A DNA stretch of 64,000 nucleotides from Candidatus Mailhella merdavium (GTDB lineage: Bacteria > Desulfobacterota > Desulfovibrionia > Desulfovibrionales > Desulfovibrionaceae): positions 1-64,000 of the forward strand of contig DWXS01000042.1 of assembly GCA_019119045.1 (NCBI GenBank), given 5' to 3'. The notes below the pieces were generated by a model, which worked only from the letters and a program-made list of their open reading frames with translations, searched no databases and was not told the DNA's origin. This document shows, piece after piece, positions 1 through 9,505 of this stretch. Numbering within the stretch: position 1 is the first letter of the stretch; each line of letters begins with the position of its first letter. The position numbers and the translations under genes are program-made.

Positions 1-723
1 GTGATCAAACTTTCCCATGTCCATAAATCCTTCGGTTCAAATGAAGTGCTGAAGGACGTGAACCTGGTGGTTCATGAAGGTGAAAAGCTGGTCATCATCG
101 GGCCTTCAGGATCAGGCAAGTCCACGACCGTCCGCTGTATGAACGGTCTGGAACTGCCTACTTCCGGTCAGGTATTCATCGACGGAGAGGAACTGACCAA
201 AAAAAACCGTATCCAGCTCGTACGGCGTACGTCATCCATGGTGTTCCAGCAGTTCAATCTGTATCCTCATCTGTCCGTCATGGGCAATCTGACGCTCGCG
301 CCCATCAAACTTTTCCACAAAAGCAGGAAGGAAGCCGAAGAACTGGCGGCTCACTATCTTTCCGTAGTCGGCCTGAGTGAAAAAGCCCATGTCTATCCGG
401 CGACGCTCTCCGGCGGTCAGCAGCAACGTGTGGCCATTGCCAGAGCCCTGTGCAGCCAGACAAAAATCATTCTTTTCGACGAACCGACCTCCGCTCTCGA
501 TCCTGAAACCGTGCAGGAAGTGCTGAACGTCATGATCAAACTCGCGGAAGAGAGCATCACCATGGTCATCGTCACCCATGAAATGGGCTTTGCCCGACAG
601 GTAGCCGACAGGATCATCTTCATGGACGGAGGAACGATTCTGGAAGAAGGAACGCCTGAACACTTTTTCGTCAATCCCTCGCATGAACGAACCCGTCAGT
701 TTCTGAGCAAGATTCTGCACTGA
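1..723 (+). CDS. Polar amino-acid ABC transporter ATP-binding protein (GlnQ-like)
   Basis: Walker [25 protein letters not shown] signature, Walker [14 protein letters not shown]; followed by SBP and two permeases. GTG start lies at the window edge. Confidence 0.93.
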   Translation: MIKLSHVHKSFGSNEVLKDVNLVVHEGEKLVIIGPSGSGKSTTVRCMNGLELPTSGQVFIDGEELTKKNRIQLVRRTSSMVFQQFNLYPHLSVMGNLTLAPIKLFHKSRKEAEELAAHYLSVVGLSEKAHVYPATLSGGQQQRVAIARALCSQTKIILFDEPTSALDPETVQEVLNVMIKLAEESITMVIVTHEMGFARQVADRIIFMDGGTILEEGTPEHFFVNPSHERTRQFLSKILH

Positions 724-777
724 AGCGCGGCGGGCCAGAACCCGCCCTGCAGGAATAACACCACAGGAGGATGTCAA

Positions 778-1602
778 ATGAACATTTCCCGTAAGCTCGG
801 CATGATCCTTCTTGCCGCCACTCTGGTACTGGGTCTGAACGTAAGCGACCTGAACGCCGCCGAAGTTCCCGCCGAGGTTCAGGATATCGTCAAACGCGGC
901 ACGCTGCGCGTCGGCGTGAAATCCGACGTGCCCGGATTCGGTATTCAGGCCCTTTCCGGCGAATATGAAGGTATGGAAATAGATCTTTCCAGAAAGATTG
1001 CGGAGGCCATGGGGCTTTCTCCCGACAAGGTGACCTTCACCGCCGTCACGGCCAAAACCAGAGGCCAGCTTCTCGATTCCGGCGATATCGACATGGTCAT
1101 CGCCACGTTCACCATTACCCCGGATCGCAAGAATACCTGGAACTTCAGCACGCCCTATTATACCGACGCCGTATCTCTTCTGGTGAAGAAGAATTCAGGT
1201 ATCAAGAACTATTCGGATCTTACCGACAAGCTCATCGGCGTAGCGGAGGGGGCAACCTCGAAAGACGCACTGAAGGCTTCTGCCGCAGCCAACGGCGTCA
1301 CTCTGGACGATAATGCGAACTTCCGCACCTTCCCCGATTATCCTTCCATCAAAGCCGCTCTGGATGCCGGGCAGATCAACGCCTTCTGCGTGGACGGTTC
1401 CATCCTCACCGGCTACCTCGACGGAGCGACGGAAATTCTCTCCACCATCCGTTTTTCTCCTCAGGACTACGGTGTTGCCACAAAACTTTCCAACAAGGGC
1501 CTTGCCACCTTTGTTGAAGGTCTGATCACGACCTGGCTGGCGGACGGCACCATAGACAAACTCATCGCGGACAACGGGGTTACCCCCTCCTTCAAGAAAT
1601 GA
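778..1602 (+). CDS. Amino-acid ABC transporter periplasmic substrate-binding protein
   Basis: Signal peptide plus family 3 SBP pattern (RGTLRVGVKSDVPGFG...GMEIDLSRKIAEAMG); RBS aggagg upstream. Confidence 0.92.
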   Translation: MNISRKLGMILLAATLVLGLNVSDLNAAEVPAEVQDIVKRGTLRVGVKSDVPGFGIQALSGEYEGMEIDLSRKIAEAMGLSPDKVTFTAVTAKTRGQLLDSGDIDMVIATFTITPDRKNTWNFSTPYYTDAVSLLVKKNSGIKNYSDLTDKLIGVAEGATSKDALKASAAANGVTLDDNANFRTFPDYPSIKAALDAGQINAFCVDGSILTGYLDGATEILSTIRFSPQDYGVATKLSNKGLATFVEGLITTWLADGTIDKLIADNGVTPSFKK

Positions 1603-1608
1603 TGATAC

Positions 1609-1642
1609 GAGGCAGGGCGCAGCCCCGGCTGCTCCCTGCCTC
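1609..1642 (+). promoter_or_regulatory. Intercistronic stem-loop between SBP and permease genes
   Basis: GAGGCAGGG...CCCTGCCTC inverted repeat with inner CAGC/GCTG; no U-tract. Confidence 0.6.
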
Positions 1643-1704
1643 GAAAGCGGCAGCCGCGTGACGAGGTATCGTCCGCAATCTGCCACATTTCAACGGATGC
1701 AGCT

Positions 1705-2427
1705 GTGATTGAACAAATATTGTCGCTCAAATGCTGGGAAATTTTCCTGGCGGACTGGCCGCTTTTCGCTCAGGCCTTTCTGGTCACGGTCATGGTTTCG
1801 GTGCTGGCCCTCCTGCTGGCGCTGGCACTGGGAGTGATTTTCGGCATCATGTCGACCTCTCATTTCCGTCCGCTCCGGGCCATTGCGCGCGCCTATGTGG
1901 AACTGCTGCAGAATACGCCGCTGGTACTTCAGGCCTATGTCTTTTATCTGGCTCTGCCCTATGTCGGAATCATGATGGGGCAGATCAGCGTAGGTATCGC
2001 CGCTGTCGGCATTTATCACGGCGCATATATTGCGGAAGTCGTGCGGGCAGGAATCCAGTCCATCCCCCGGGGCCAGTCCGACGCGGCCGCATCCCAGGGC
2101 TTTACCTATGTTCAGACCATGCGCTGGGTTATCCTCCCCCAGACGATCAAGGTCATTCTTCCACCTCTGGTCAACCAGATGGTCAATCTCATCAAAAATA
2201 CCTCCGTTATCGCACTGATCGGCGGAGCTGACCTGATGAACCGCACCAACGACTGGTCGACAAGCGGCACAAGCATCTACGGGCCGCCCTTCCTGGTGTG
2301 CGGCATTCTGTATTTCCTTCTCTGTTTCCCGCTGGCAACATGGGGACGCAGATACGAAGAACGTCTCAAACGTCGCGACAGCCAGGCCGGACGGGAACTT
2401 CAAAACATTGAGGACGAACTCGCGTGA
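1705..2427 (+). CDS. Amino-acid ABC transporter permease
   Basis: HisM/GlnP-type permease: VELLQNTPLVLQ, EVVRAGIQSIPRGQSDAAASQGF. Confidence 0.92.
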   Translation: MIEQILSLKCWEIFLADWPLFAQAFLVTVMVSVLALLLALALGVIFGIMSTSHFRPLRAIARAYVELLQNTPLVLQAYVFYLALPYVGIMMGQISVGIAAVGIYHGAYIAEVVRAGIQSIPRGQSDAAASQGFTYVQTMRWVILPQTIKVILPPLVNQMVNLIKNTSVIALIGGADLMNRTNDWSTSGTSIYGPPFLVCGILYFLLCFPLATWGRRYEERLKRRDSQAGRELQNIEDELA

Positions 2428-3110
2428 TTGATGTCATCACCCGTACCTTCACGCCGGAGATACTCGCCTACCTTCTGGACGGAGCCCTCCTCATGCTGGA
2501 GCTGTCCGTCGTAATTGTCGTATGCAGCGTCGTCTTCGGGCTGGTTCTGGCACTCCTGCGCAACTATGAAAAATTTGTCCTGGGCAGACTGGCCGGAATA
2601 TATATTGAAATCTTCCGCAACACCCCGAATCTGATGTGGGTGCTGATCTGTTATGTCTATGCCCCTCTGCCCAATGTCTTTCTGCGCTGTACCTTCGCCT
2701 TCGTCCTGTTTACCTCCGCAGCCATGGCGGAGATTATCCGGGGCGGGCTGAACGCCATTCCGCAGGGACAGTTTGAAGCAGCCGCTTCGCAGGGATTCGG
2801 CTTTGTGCAGACGCTGTGTTATATTATCCTGCCCCAATGCTTTCACAACATTGTGCCCACCCTGTTGAGTCAGGTAACCACAGTCATCAAGGATACGTCC
2901 TTCCTGTCCATGGTGGCCGTTGCGGAACTCATGTTCCGGGCCCGCAATACTCTGGCTCTGCTTCCGCGCTACACCGGGCAGACGGTCGGCATTGCTCAGG
3001 TAGCCGTCATTTTTGGATTTGCCGCCCTCATTTATTTTGCCATCAACTTCACACTTTCCTGTGTTGTGCGCCACCTGCAAAAACGCAGAGCCGTCGCGCG
3101 AGCAGCATAA
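2424..3110 (+). CDS. Amino-acid ABC transporter permease (second subunit)
   Basis: EIFRNTPNLMWV, EIIRGGLNAIPQGQFEAAASQGF; 4-nt overlap with previous gene. Confidence 0.92.
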   Translation: MIDVITRTFTPEILAYLLDGALLMLELSVVIVVCSVVFGLVLALLRNYEKFVLGRLAGIYIEIFRNTPNLMWVLICYVYAPLPNVFLRCTFAFVLFTSAAMAEIIRGGLNAIPQGQFEAAASQGFGFVQTLCYIILPQCFHNIVPTLLSQVTTVIKDTSFLSMVAVAELMFRARNTLALLPRYTGQTVGIAQVAVIFGFAALIYFAINFTLSCVVRHLQKRRAVARAA

Positions 3111-3208
3111 CTCTCCAGGCTGTAAAAGCAGCTCGACGCACATCCCATACACGCACTCTTGCCCCTTTGCCTTTTTTGCGTATGCTGTCACGGCAGCACG
3201 GCTTGTTT

Positions 3209-3240
3209 TATAGGGGCCGCCCGACAGGACGGCCCCTATA
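3209..3240 (+). terminator. Terminator stem-loop of the ABC transporter operon
   Basis: Perfect 11-bp stem TATAGGGGCCG/CGGCCCCTATA. Confidence 0.7.
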
Positions 3241-3313
3241 AATGAACTGCTCATAATCAAACACTGTTATCGTGGCATACAGCGTTCAACCAGACAGACC
3301 TGACGGGGCAAAC

Positions 3314-3805
3314 ATGAACATCATACTACAGGCGTATTCACGGGAACATATTGCCGACGCCATACGTATATGGAATCAGATTGTTGAGGAAGGAACAGCC
3401 TTTCCGCAGAAAGAGAGTCTGACGGAAGACTCCGGCAACGCTTTTTTCAGCAGCCAGTCCTTTACCGGCCTTGCCTTTGACGCTGATGCCGGAAACATGC
3501 TGGGGCTGTATATTCTGCATCCGAACAATGTAGGAAGATGCGGGCATATCTGTAATGCCAGCTACGCCGTCGACAGCAAATCGCGCGGACTGCATGTCGG
3601 CGAAACGCTGGTGAGACACTGTATGAAGAAGGCCAGGGAACTGGATTTTCGCATACTCCAGTTCAATGCCGTCGTGAAGAGCAATACAGCGGCTCTCCGC
3701 CTGTATGAAAAGCTGGGCTTCACCCGCCTCGGAACCATTCCGGGGGGCTTTCTGCTGAAAGACGGAAAATACGAGGATATTATTCCTCACTATATCCTGC
3801 TTTAA
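3314..3805 (+). CDS. GNAT family N-acetyltransferase
   Basis: SRGLHVGETLVRHCMKKARELDFRILQFNAVVKSNTAALRLYEKLGF: acetyl-CoA-binding region of GNAT. Confidence 0.85.
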   Translation: MNIILQAYSREHIADAIRIWNQIVEEGTAFPQKESLTEDSGNAFFSSQSFTGLAFDADAGNMLGLYILHPNNVGRCGHICNASYAVDSKSRGLHVGETLVRHCMKKARELDFRILQFNAVVKSNTAALRLYEKLGFTRLGTIPGGFLLKDGKYEDIIPHYILL

Positions 3806-3816
3806 CGCCCTTTTCT

Positions 3817-4287
3817 TCATGCCGTCTTACGCGGCCGTCGTTTGCCGCTGAGACTTTCCACATCAATACGCAATATCGCCACACGTTCAATATCCTCCGG
3901 ACGTGCAGGCACATGGCAACGGGCCTGATAACGCATCGCGATGGCGTCGAGGGCCCGTCCCTTTTCCTCGGTGTCCTCAACAATCGCGGCTTTTCCCGTG
4001 CCGCAAAGACACTTATAGGCCGTTGTCGAATGTTCGCGATCTATCTCCACATCCGCATGCAGCATGAAAGCAACGCGCGCATCCTCCCGCAGCAAATCAA
4101 TCTTGCGTCCTTCACGGGCGCAATGAATGTAGATACGGCGTACGTCGTTCACCTTTTCCTGAACAAAATTGACAGGAACAACATAGGGATAGTCGCCTGC
4201 CTTCATGGCCAGCGCAAGGTCCTCCGCCTTTTCAAACACCTCGTCAAAAAATGCTTCATCGTTGCATTCGCGTTTCTTCAGACGCAT
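3817..4287 (-). CDS. Pyridoxamine 5'-phosphate oxidase (NimA-like flavin) family protein
   Basis: DYPYVVPVNFV...IYIHCAREGRKIDLLREDARVAFML pattern. Confidence 0.8.
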   Translation of the reverse strand: MRLKKRECNDEAFFDEVFEKAEDLALAMKAGDYPYVVPVNFVQEKVNDVRRIYIHCAREGRKIDLLREDARVAFMLHADVEIDREHSTTAYKCLCGTGKAAIVEDTEEKGRALDAIAMRYQARCHVPARPEDIERVAILRIDVESLSGKRRPRKTA

Positions 4288-4336
4288 ATGATTTCCTCTG
4301 TTTCCTTAAAGTGTTTTGTATAAAAAAACGTCTGCC

Positions 4337-4541
4337 AGCCCCGATCTCATGTTCTGGCTCACAGCTTTCACGCCTCCGCCGAACCTGCTCTGCCGGCCAT
4401 GTCTGTACGCCCTGCGGACTCTGGCACCGCTCTGCGGGACGCCCGTCGGTGGCCAGGTCATAAGTAGCCTTGCGGCTGCTTCGGCATCGCGGCGCGGTCT
4501 CGCTCCGTTTGACTCCAGAAGCATGTTCAAAATGAGCAAGC
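4337..4541. repeat. Diverged ~200 bp repeat element, copy A
   Basis: Aligns by eye to 28778-28974 through several long blocks (ATGTTyyGGCTC; TTTCACrCCTyCGC; CTGCTCTGyCGGCCATG; ACGCCCTG; CCTTrCGGCTG; GACTCC; ATGTTCAAAA). Confidence 0.6.
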
Positions 4542-4785
4542 TCTACCCGCTCGATCTGTAGCCAGGGCAACACAGCTACTGCTGTTTACTCTGCACCGCT
4601 GAAAAAATGAAGGCTTTGCTTTTCCGGCAACGCTGACCGCACTCCCATGAATCGGCCTGCGACTCGACAGCCCCAGGGCCAGCCGAATTCAATCACTGCG
4701 ATTGAGGCTCCTTTCCTGAAGGGACATTACGACTTAAACGGAATAACATAGCCCGACGACGGTCAGCACAATTTTTTACTCCGCC

Positions 4786-6066
4786 TCATTCGCACAGCTC
4801 CAGTATCCAGCGTATCCATCCGCGTACTGTCGAAGCGCGACGAAAGAAGGTGCTTTCCCCTTCAACTCCGCAGGGAGAGGCTTCGCGCATGATATGGACG
4901 ATCTCATTGCGGGAAGGAAGCTCTGCCGTGCCGTTTCCGGCAAGAGCGAGGCGCAGCGTTTCCCGAAATACGGAATGTTTCAATACGGCTGCGGCAAGCG
5001 CAAGTCTGCGCTCACGCAAAGGCAGCTTCATAAGTCGTCGTCCCTGCTCGGACAGAATGTGCCGCACAGCAGCTCCTGTCCTCTCTTGTGCCATCAGCCC
5101 GAGATAACGTCCTGCTGCGCTGTAATACGCAGCCTGACGAGCGGTAAACGAATATCTTGCGGCAATATCTTCAGCACTCACAGGCTGAACATTCAACAGC
5201 TCCAGAAGATTGACAACTCGTATGAAGTCGTCGGCCTGAGGAAAGGGTTCGGCCGGTTCTTCCTCCGGTATCGCTGCCTGAAGCAGATGTTCCAGGTCCC
5301 GCCTGCTGATATCCGTAGCCACGACATAGCGTTTTTTTCGAATAAGATTCAATGAATTATAGTGGAAAGGATCTGCAAAAGAATATTCGTACAAAGTGAA
5401 TATTCCATCGGAATAATTGAAAAATATGCTGCGTACCGGCTTAGTCACACGATTGCTCCACAGCCGGAAGGGATAATAGAGCTGACGGATATGGAAATCT
5501 TCCGGTAAATCCATCTTTGCCTCTATAAGTGCAAGACTGCCGCGACCTTCCCAGGCAGCATCTATTTCCAGTTGCGCGTTGCACACGTCAAGGCAACGTT
5601 CCCCGCCTGTCGTATTGATTCGGAATTCAAATTTTCCCGATCCCATGCGCCCGCTTACTGTGGGCGTCAGCCCTTCCTCTTCCAAAAAATCTTCCCAGAT
5701 ACCGCAAGCACCTGCATAATGCAGCGCCACGGCCTCGCTGGTCACATAGGAGGAAGACAAACTCTGCAAATAGGCCGGCGGGCGTACAGTCTGCACAGGC
5801 ATTGCCGAAGCCTCGCGGGGAATTTCCGCATAGGCGGAAAAAGCGGCAATGACATAGGCGCTCCGGGAAAGCGGCAGCACGGCCAGTCCGTTGTCGGCAA
5901 AAATACGCGGCAGATTGACCCTGTGATCAAACTTGGTCATAAGACGCGGTTCGCGCAGAACCCGGATGCTGTCTGCGGAAATTTCGCAAAAACCATCCCT
6001 TTTAACAGCCTCGATAATGGCATGACGCGCAAACAGCTTTTCCCATGCCTCATCGTTGCGACTCAT
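4786..6066 (-). CDS. Putative type II restriction endonuclease
   Basis: Directly downstream of a DpnM/Dam-type adenine methyltransferase; N-terminus (SRNDEAWEKLF...EPRLMTKFDHRVNLPRIFADNGLAVLPLSR) matches my recollection of type II REases paired with Dam-like MTases. Confidence 0.7.
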   Translation of the reverse strand: MSRNDEAWEKLFARHAIIEAVKRDGFCEISADSIRVLREPRLMTKFDHRVNLPRIFADNGLAVLPLSRSAYVIAAFSAYAEIPREASAMPVQTVRPPAYLQSLSSSYVTSEAVALHYAGACGIWEDFLEEEGLTPTVSGRMGSGKFEFRINTTGGERCLDVCNAQLEIDAAWEGRGSLALIEAKMDLPEDFHIRQLYYPFRLWSNRVTKPVRSIFFNYSDGIFTLYEYSFADPFHYNSLNLIRKKRYVVATDISRRDLEHLLQAAIPEEEPAEPFPQADDFIRVVNLLELLNVQPVSAEDIAARYSFTARQAAYYSAAGRYLGLMAQERTGAAVRHILSEQGRRLMKLPLRERRLALAAAVLKHSVFRETLRLALAGNGTAELPSRNEIVHIMREASPCGVEGESTFFRRASTVRGWIRWILELCE

Positions 6067-6093
6067 AGACAGTTTTTGCCTCCGTCAGAATCT

Positions 6094-6963
6094 TTAAAGG
6101 TCGTAGTTACGAACAAGTACCTCGCGCACGGCACCCCGTCCTCCGGCCACGGAATTCACCGCACGTCGGGCATCCACCTGCATGATCCTGTATTCGTTAT
6201 ATAAGTCCAGAATGAACGGCGTAGCGGAATTGGACAGAAGAAAACGGATTCCCCGTCTGGTGAGCGCATCGCAGCATTCCTTCAGTCTTACCTGTTCTTC
6301 CCGCCCGAAGCCGCCACTGCTGTAGCTGGTAAAACTGGATGTCCTGGACAAAGGGTCATAGGGAGGATCAAGATAAACAAAGGAGGATTTCGGCAGACTG
6401 TCCAGTACCTCGGCAAAATCACGACTTTCAAGACGAACGTCCGCCGAATTGAAATAGTCGCTTACGGCGCGCAGGCCCGCCTCGTTGACGATATCCGGAT
6501 TCCTGTAACGTCCGTAAGGGGTATTGAACTGGCCCGCCGAGTTCACCCGATACAAACCGTTATAACAGGTACGATTCAGGTACAGCAGGCGGGAAGCCTT
6601 TTCCACAGGAGACAAGGCGGCAAAAGCCTCCGGATCGCGATCCAGATTACGCAGGGCATAGAAGTATTCCGGGGAATTTTCGTGTCTGCCCAAGTCGGCA
6701 ACAAGAGCGTCTACATCATCCCGAATCACCTGATATAAGGCCACAAGTTCCCTGTTAAGATCGTTCACAACGGCTTTTTTCGGGTGCAGAGCAAACAATA
6801 CCGCAGCTCCGCCGGCGAAAGGCTCGCAGTATACAGATATCCGTGAAGGTATCAGAGGTACTATGGAGTCCAGTAATTGACGCTTGCCGCCTGCCCATTT
6901 GACGACTGGCGCGGGCCCGGCGCAGCGGACGTTCCGTTTCAACGCGATTGCCTTCCTTAGCAT
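6094..6963 (-). CDS. D12-class DNA adenine methyltransferase (Dam/DpnM-like)
   Basis: VVKWAGGKRQLL, EPFAGGAAVLFAL, FVYLDPPYDPLS motifs. ORF is open to 7050; start at 6963 preferred. Confidence 0.92.
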   Translation of the reverse strand: MLRKAIALKRNVRCAGPAPVVKWAGGKRQLLDSIVPLIPSRISVYCEPFAGGAAVLFALHPKKAVVNDLNRELVALYQVIRDDVDALVADLGRHENSPEYFYALRNLDRDPEAFAALSPVEKASRLLYLNRTCYNGLYRVNSAGQFNTPYGRYRNPDIVNEAGLRAVSDYFNSADVRLESRDFAEVLDSLPKSSFVYLDPPYDPLSRTSSFTSYSSGGFGREEQVRLKECCDALTRRGIRFLLSNSATPFILDLYNEYRIMQVDARRAVNSVAGGRGAVREVLVRNYDL

Positions 6964-7240
6964 GAAATTCGACCGCCGGCGGACGGCTCGAAGCCAACAT
7001 AGCCGCGAAGCGAAGATCCCGCAAGTAATGCCCTGAAAGGAATGTCGCAAAAGCCCCCCCCTTTCTGAAAGCCTGTAATCACCGAATCCGCGAACTCCAC
7101 GACTCCGACCGGAGTTACCGACTAAATACTCTCCGAGCTACGCTTCCTCTCTCCTTATAGAAATTTTTGCTCTGTTAAAACACAAACACCGCCTCCGAAA
7201 GAGAGACGGCGTTTAGGCAAAATGGTCTGAAAAACGGAAC

Positions 7241-7696
7241 TTACAGGCTCCATTCGCCCTTATTGTAACGCGCAATTTCTGTCAGACGACGGCTTTTAAT
7301 CCGACGGAACGGCCCCTTCAGGGCTTCTTCTCTGGTAGGCGCGACACATTCGAAATGATTTTCCACATATTTGACCCGGGCCACATACTGAAAATAGCGC
7401 GAGTCGGAAAGAGAAATTTCCGTGGTAACCGACGCGGGATCAAGTGAAATATAGTAGGCCACGACCATTTCGCCGCGTTTTGAAATGGAAGGCTGGGACT
7501 TGCACGGACGTACCGCCAGATTGCAACGCTCCACATGTTTGGCCATGAAATCCGCCAGTTTGCTCCGGGCCGTTTCCAGATCCTTCTGAGCCTTCGCTTC
7601 CGCAGCTGCTGTTTTTGCTTCCGCGGGAGAGAATCCGACATAGGCTCCCCCGGCACAGACAAACAGCAACAGCAGAAAGACGAGTAGTTTCTTCAT
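7241..7696 (-). CDS. Exported hypothetical protein
   Basis: Signal peptide MKKLLVFLLLLFVCAGGAYVGFSPAEA; no recognised domain. Confidence 0.6.
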   Translation of the reverse strand: MKKLLVFLLLLFVCAGGAYVGFSPAEAKTAAAEAKAQKDLETARSKLADFMAKHVERCNLAVRPCKSQPSISKRGEMVVAYYISLDPASVTTEISLSDSRYFQYVARVKYVENHFECVAPTREEALKGPFRRIKSRRLTEIARYNKGEWSL

Positions 7697-7720
7697 GTTC
7701 TTTTCCTTGTTCTCTATCGA

Positions 7721-7757
7721 GAAAGCCCGACATCCGGGGAAGGATGTCGGGCTTTCA
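7721..7757 (-). terminator. Strong stem-loop terminator downstream of OmpA-family gene
   Basis: GAAAGCCCGACATCC gggga AGGATGTCGGGCTTTC. Confidence 0.85.
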
Positions 7758-7775
7758 TTTCATATGCAGATAATG

Positions 7776-8786
7776 CTATTCAAAAATCAGTTCAACGCGA
7801 CGGTTCAGATAACGACCTTCGGCAGTGCTGTTGTCGTACTTGGTGGATTCGCCTTCGCCGACGGCACGCATTTCAGAAGCGGGGATACCCTTCTGTTCAA
7901 GATAGGTCTTCACGGAGTCGGCACGACGCTGAGAGAGACCCATATTGTAGGATTCGGGGCCGGTGGTATCGGTCCAGCCTTCGAGAACCAGCTTCACATT
8001 GCTCTTGCCCTTGATCACTTCGGCCACTTCATCAAGGATGCTCTTGGCCTTATCGTTCAGGGCAGCAGAGTCAAAGGCAAAGTTCACGCCGCGCAGAATG
8101 ACGACTTCTTCTTCCACCACACCGTAGAACACGCGTTCCACAAAGTCCTGAACGGCGGCGTCGCTGGCGAGCAGGTCGGCGCCCTTCACGGATACGGAGC
8201 AGGGGTTGAGGGCGGCAATCTGATCGAGAACAGCCTGACCTTCGGGCTTGTCGGCCATGGAAATCACATGGAAGCAGAGGCCGGGAACGGCATCATAGGC
8301 AGCCTGGGCGGCAGCAACGGGATCTCCGCCGCGGTTGGCCATACCGTCGCTCACGATGATGGCGGCTGTGGGCTTCTGCATTCCGGCATATTCCGGAGTC
8401 ACATTGGTAATACCTGCGGTCATGTTGGTCAGACGGCCGACGACTTCTCCTCCGGTGCTGATCTTGCCGATGGCCTGAGCCATACCGGCACGATCCCAGG
8501 CGCCGAGGGGCTGCGGCGTACCGTCGGGCGAGAACAGATGCACGGAACCCTGATAGGGCAGATCGGGAATCTGGGCATTCACACGGGTCATGACATCCTT
8601 GGCGAGGTCCATTTTGGATCTGGCATTCAGAAGCGGACTGGTGAGCATGGATCCGGAATTGTCCACAAGAAAATCAAAACTGGACACGGTGGGGACGACT
8701 TCCTCCGCAGCGTTGGCCATGGGAGCAATGCCCAATGCCAGCAGGGCGGAAAGCACGAGAGAACGCAGTTTCATGTTTGCCTCCAA
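7776..8786 (-). CDS. OmpA-family protein with N-terminal vWA-like domain
   Basis: FLVDNSGSML (MIDAS-like) N-terminal; C-terminal LEGWTDTTGPESYNMGLSQRRADSVKTYLEQKGI...GRYLNRRVELIF (OmpA peptidoglycan-binding). Confidence 0.9.
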   Translation of the reverse strand: MEANMKLRSLVLSALLALGIAPMANAAEEVVPTVSSFDFLVDNSGSMLTSPLLNARSKMDLAKDVMTRVNAQIPDLPYQGSVHLFSPDGTPQPLGAWDRAGMAQAIGKISTGGEVVGRLTNMTAGITNVTPEYAGMQKPTAAIIVSDGMANRGGDPVAAAQAAYDAVPGLCFHVISMADKPEGQAVLDQIAALNPCSVSVKGADLLASDAAVQDFVERVFYGVVEEEVVILRGVNFAFDSAALNDKAKSILDEVAEVIKGKSNVKLVLEGWTDTTGPESYNMGLSQRRADSVKTYLEQKGIPASEMRAVGEGESTKYDNSTAEGRYLNRRVELIFE

Positions 8787-8939
8787 AAAAGTAGTTCAGT
8801 GCGAACCCGTTGTGCCTATTATTAACAGAGCTGTCAGAGTTCAGCAAGTATAAAAAACACTTCCCGCCGGCAGAATGCCTTTCATTTTATGAATATTAAG
8901 CAGGTCAATCCTGCCTCAGCCGGAATCGAAAAAAAGAAA

Positions 8940-8965
8940 GGCGGAAGCAGAGCTTCCGCCTTTTT
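8940..8965. terminator. Bidirectional intrinsic terminator between OmpA-family gene and dsrC
   Basis: GGCGGAAGC aga GCTTCCGCC followed by TTTTT, preceded by an A-run. Confidence 0.8.
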
Positions 8966-9003
8966 GGAAAATTCGCGCACGACAAAGCGTACGCCGAAAA
9001 ATC

Positions 9004-9321
9004 CTACACGCAGCCGGTGGGCTTGGGCAGACCGGCCATCTTGCAGGCTCCCTTGCCGGGGCCGGAGGGGAAGAGTTCGTACACTTCCTTCAGCTTGAAG
9101 CCGGTGTTCTTGGAAAGGATACGCACCATGGGGGCGATACCGTTCTTCTTGTAGTAATCCTGCAGAAAATCAAGAATCTTCTGGTGATCGGGCGTGATTT
9201 CCGAGATGCCTTCAGACTCTTTCACATATTCGAGCCATTCGGGGCACCAGTCGTCGAAGCGAAGCAGGAAACCGTCTTCGTCGACTTCAAAGGTTTTCCC
9301 TTTGTAGGTGACTTCAGCCAT
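9004..9321 (-). CDS. dsrC: DsrC/TusE family sulfur relay protein
   Basis: MAEVTYKGKTFEVDEDGFL...C-terminal CKMAGLPKPTGCV with two conserved Cys 11 residues apart. Confidence 0.95.
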   Translation of the reverse strand: MAEVTYKGKTFEVDEDGFLLRFDDWCPEWLEYVKESEGISEITPDHQKILDFLQDYYKKNGIAPMVRILSKNTGFKLKEVYELFPSGPGKGACKMAGLPKPTGCV

Positions 9322-9505
9322 GCGCGTCCTCCTTGGACATGTTGACTGTTTGACGTTGAAGCCTCCGCTCATTGGCGGAAGCCTGAAAAACTATGCAACC
9401 TTGAAAGGTCGAACCAAGTTCGCTTCAGGCAAGTTGCCATAAGCCTTTTTAAATTGCAAGCCCATTCAAAAAAAGCTCACACATCATGCCTGAAAAATAC
9501 GGAGA

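Noticed and set aside
4395-4411. Sigma-54-like TGGCACCGCTCTGC inside repeat copy A (near 4422)
   Set aside because: GG to GC spacing is one base too short and the motif is not kept in copy B.
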